NCBI GenBank assembly: GCA_913062815.1
Contig: CAJXWZ010000019.1
Span: 40,082-104,081, forward strand
Reading direction: 5' to 3'
DNA length: 64,000 bases
Origin: an uncultured Colwellia sp.
GTDB lineage: Bacteria; Pseudomonadota; Gammaproteobacteria; Enterobacterales; Alteromonadaceae
How positions within the stretch are numbered: position 1 is the first letter of the stretch; each line of letters opens with the position of its first letter. The notes under the pieces were generated by a model, which saw only the letters and a program-made list of their open reading frames with translations, was not told the origin of the DNA and ran no database searches. Positions 62,104-64,000 of the stretch are shown in pieces. Made by a program: the position numbers and the translations under genes.

Positions 62104-62355
62104 TTATGCTTTAACAAGAACGTCAACTAATTTCCAGTTCTTAGACTTAGAAATTGGTGCGCATTCAGTGATAGTAACTACATCACCTTCGTTACATACG
62201 TTAGTTTCATCATGCGCTTTCAACTTAGTTGAACGCGTAATGTACTTACCATACATAGGGTGCTTAACGCGACGTTCGATCATTACAACAATAGACTTAT
62301 CCATTTTGTTACTGATAACAACGCCTTGTAGTGTGCGGATTTTGGCTTCGCTCAT
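62104..62355 (-). CDS. rpsQ: 30S ribosomal protein S17
   Basis: [34 protein letters not shown]. Confidence 0.98.
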   Translation of the reverse strand: MSEAKIRTLQGVVISNKMDKSIVVMIERRVKHPMYGKYITRSTKLKAHDETNVCNEGDVVTITECAPISKSKNWKLVDVLVKA

Positions 62356-62546
62356 TACTTACCTGCCTTTTCAGTGATGATAGTCTTAACACGTGCAATG
62401 TTGCGACGTACAGTTCTTAGCAAGTGAGTTTGTGCTAATTGACCAGTGCTTGCTTGCATGCGGTAGTTAAACTGCTCGCGTAGAAGCTCTAGTAATTCAG
62501 CGTTAAGCTCTTCAATGCTTTTTGCTTTAAGTTCGCTAGCTTTCAT
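62355..62546 (-). CDS. rpmC: 50S ribosomal protein L29
   Basis: [31 protein letters not shown]. Confidence 0.98.
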   Translation of the reverse strand: MKASELKAKSIEELNAELLELLREQFNYRMQASTGQLAQTHLLRTVRRNIARVKTIITEKAGK

Positions 62547-62959
62547 TACATTACCGTCCTAGTTACGAAGGTAGTTTTAAACGGAAGTTTAGCAGCAGCT
62601 AAAGCAAATGCTTCACGCGCTATTTCTTCAGGAACACCTTCCATTTCATAAAGAACACGGCCAGGAAGAATTTGGCAAACCCAATATTCTACTGAACCCT
62701 TACCTTTACCCATACGAACCTCAAGAGGTTTTTTGGTAATTGGCTTATCAGGGAAAACGCGTATCCATATTTTACCTTGACGTTTAACATGACGAGTCAT
62801 GGCACGACGAGCGGCTTCAATTTGGCGTGCAGTCATACGACCACGTTCAACCGATTTTAAACCGAAAGTACCGAAGCTTACTGAACTACCAACCTGTGCA
62901 AGACCACGGTTACGTAATTTAAATTGCTTACGGAATTTAGTACGTTTTGGTTGTAACAT
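62546..62959 (-). CDS. rplP: 50S ribosomal protein L16
   Basis: [22 protein letters not shown]. Confidence 0.98.
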   Translation of the reverse strand: MLQPKRTKFRKQFKLRNRGLAQVGSSVSFGTFGLKSVERGRMTARQIEAARRAMTRHVKRQGKIWIRVFPDKPITKKPLEVRMGKGKGSVEYWVCQILPGRVLYEMEGVPEEIAREAFALAAAKLPFKTTFVTRTVM

Positions 62960-62971
62960 TACTTATTCCTC

Positions 62972-63667
62972 TTACTTCGATTTACGGTTGTTTTTTCTTT
63001 TAGGCTTAGCAGCTGGTTGCTCTGCTTGCAATGGCATTTTACCAATGATTTCGCCTTTAAAGATCCAAACTTTAATACCAATTACACCGTAAGTAGTGTC
63101 ACCACGCGCTATTGCGTAGTCGATATCTGCACGTAATGTATGTAGAGGTACACGACCTTCACGATACCATTCTGCACGTGCAATATCAGCGCCGCCTAAA
63201 CGACCACTAACTTGAACTTTGATGCCTTTGGCGCCTAAACGCATTGCGTTTTGTACGGCACGCTTCATAGCGCGACGGAACATAACACGACGTTCTAATT
63301 GACTAGCAATGCTGTCTGCAACTAGCTGCGCATCCATTTCTGGCTTACGAACTTCAGCTATGTTGATTTGAGCAGGAACACCAGCAATTTTAGAAACCGC
63401 TAAACGTAATTTCTCAACATCTTCGCCTTTCTTACCGATAACAACACCTGGACGAGCCGTGTGAATTGTTACGCGGATAGATTTAGCTGGACGCTCAATA
63501 ACTACTTTAGACAATGAAGCTTTTTTAAGTTTTGCTTTTAAATATTCGCGAACCTTGTGGTCCCCGTCTAAGTTACTAGCAAAATCTGCACTGCTTGCAA
63601 ACCAAGTAGACGCATAAGGTTTAGTGATACCTAAGCGAATACCGGTAGGATTAACTTTTTGACCCAT
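62972..63667 (-). CDS. rpsC: 30S ribosomal protein S3
   Basis: [24 protein letters not shown]. Confidence 0.98.
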   Translation of the reverse strand: MGQKVNPTGIRLGITKPYASTWFASSADFASNLDGDHKVREYLKAKLKKASLSKVVIERPAKSIRVTIHTARPGVVIGKKGEDVEKLRLAVSKIAGVPAQINIAEVRKPEMDAQLVADSIASQLERRVMFRRAMKRAVQNAMRLGAKGIKVQVSGRLGGADIARAEWYREGRVPLHTLRADIDYAIARGDTTYGVIGIKVWIFKGEIIGKMPLQAEQPAAKPKRKNNRKSK

Positions 63668-63679
63668 ACTAATATACTC

Positions 63680-64000
63680 CTAGTTATCAGACACAATCAC
63701 AGTAATGTGACTTGTGCGCTTTATGATGCGATCGGCACGGCCTTTCGCACGCGGCATAATACGTTTCATTGTTGGACCATCGTCAATCAAAATTGTTTTA
63801 ACGAATAATTCATCAATGTCTGCACCTTCGTTGTGCTCTGCATTAGCAATCGCTGAATTAAGTACTTTTTTAACTAAGTCAGCAGCTGATTTGTTGCTGT
63901 AAGTTAAAATTTCAAGTGCTTTTTCAACGTGTACGCCACGGATTTGATCCGCAACTAAACGTGCTTTTTGCGCAGAACCACGGGCAAATTTATGTATAGC
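63680..64000 (-). CDS. rplV: 50S ribosomal protein L22 (N-terminus truncated by window edge)
   Basis: Minus translation ...[29 protein letters not shown] ending at TAG 63680-63682. Confidence 0.95.
   Translation of the reverse strand, partial: AIHKFARGSAQKARLVADQIRGVHVEKALEILTYSNKSAADLVKKVLNSAIANAEHNEGADIDELFVKTILIDDGPTMKRIMPRAKGRADRIIKRTSHITVIVSDN

Overview
64-kb chromosomal window from a Colwellia/Thalassotalea-like gammaproteobacterium (taxon inferred from gene content and AT-rich style, not tested). Most of it is recognisable core genome: hisS-ispG-rodZ-pilW-rlmN-ndk, maeA, iscX, a cysteine synthase divergent from a DecR-like Lrp/AsnC regulator, an M3 peptidase, ung, the thrLABC operon with an intact leader peptide and attenuator, yebG with a LexA box, mrcB, hrpB, sfsA, and the 3' part of the S10 ribosomal operon. 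The most interesting region is about 42.4-57.1 kb on the minus strand. It is a tightly packed run of 13 genes, several joined by 4-nt overlaps, that looks like an undescribed envelope-spanning machine: a MotA/TolQ/ExbB-type proton channel, two paralogous VWA proteins with a MotB/ExbD-like N-terminal TM segment carrying a conserved Asp, an actin/Hsp70-like protein with an FHA-like tail, TPR-PEGA and PEGA-SUMF1 membrane proteins, several lipoproteins, a TonB-C-like protein and a LysM-M48 protease. Other leads are two small membrane-protein ORFs missed by the ORF track, a MITE-like nested palindrome, a REP/BIME-like pair, a PilW-LysM fusion, a stand-alone FliM-like CheY-binding motif, a tetranucleotide repeat before ung, and an S10 operon not followed by the spc operon. 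No tRNA, rRNA, CRISPR array, transposase or prophage was recognised.
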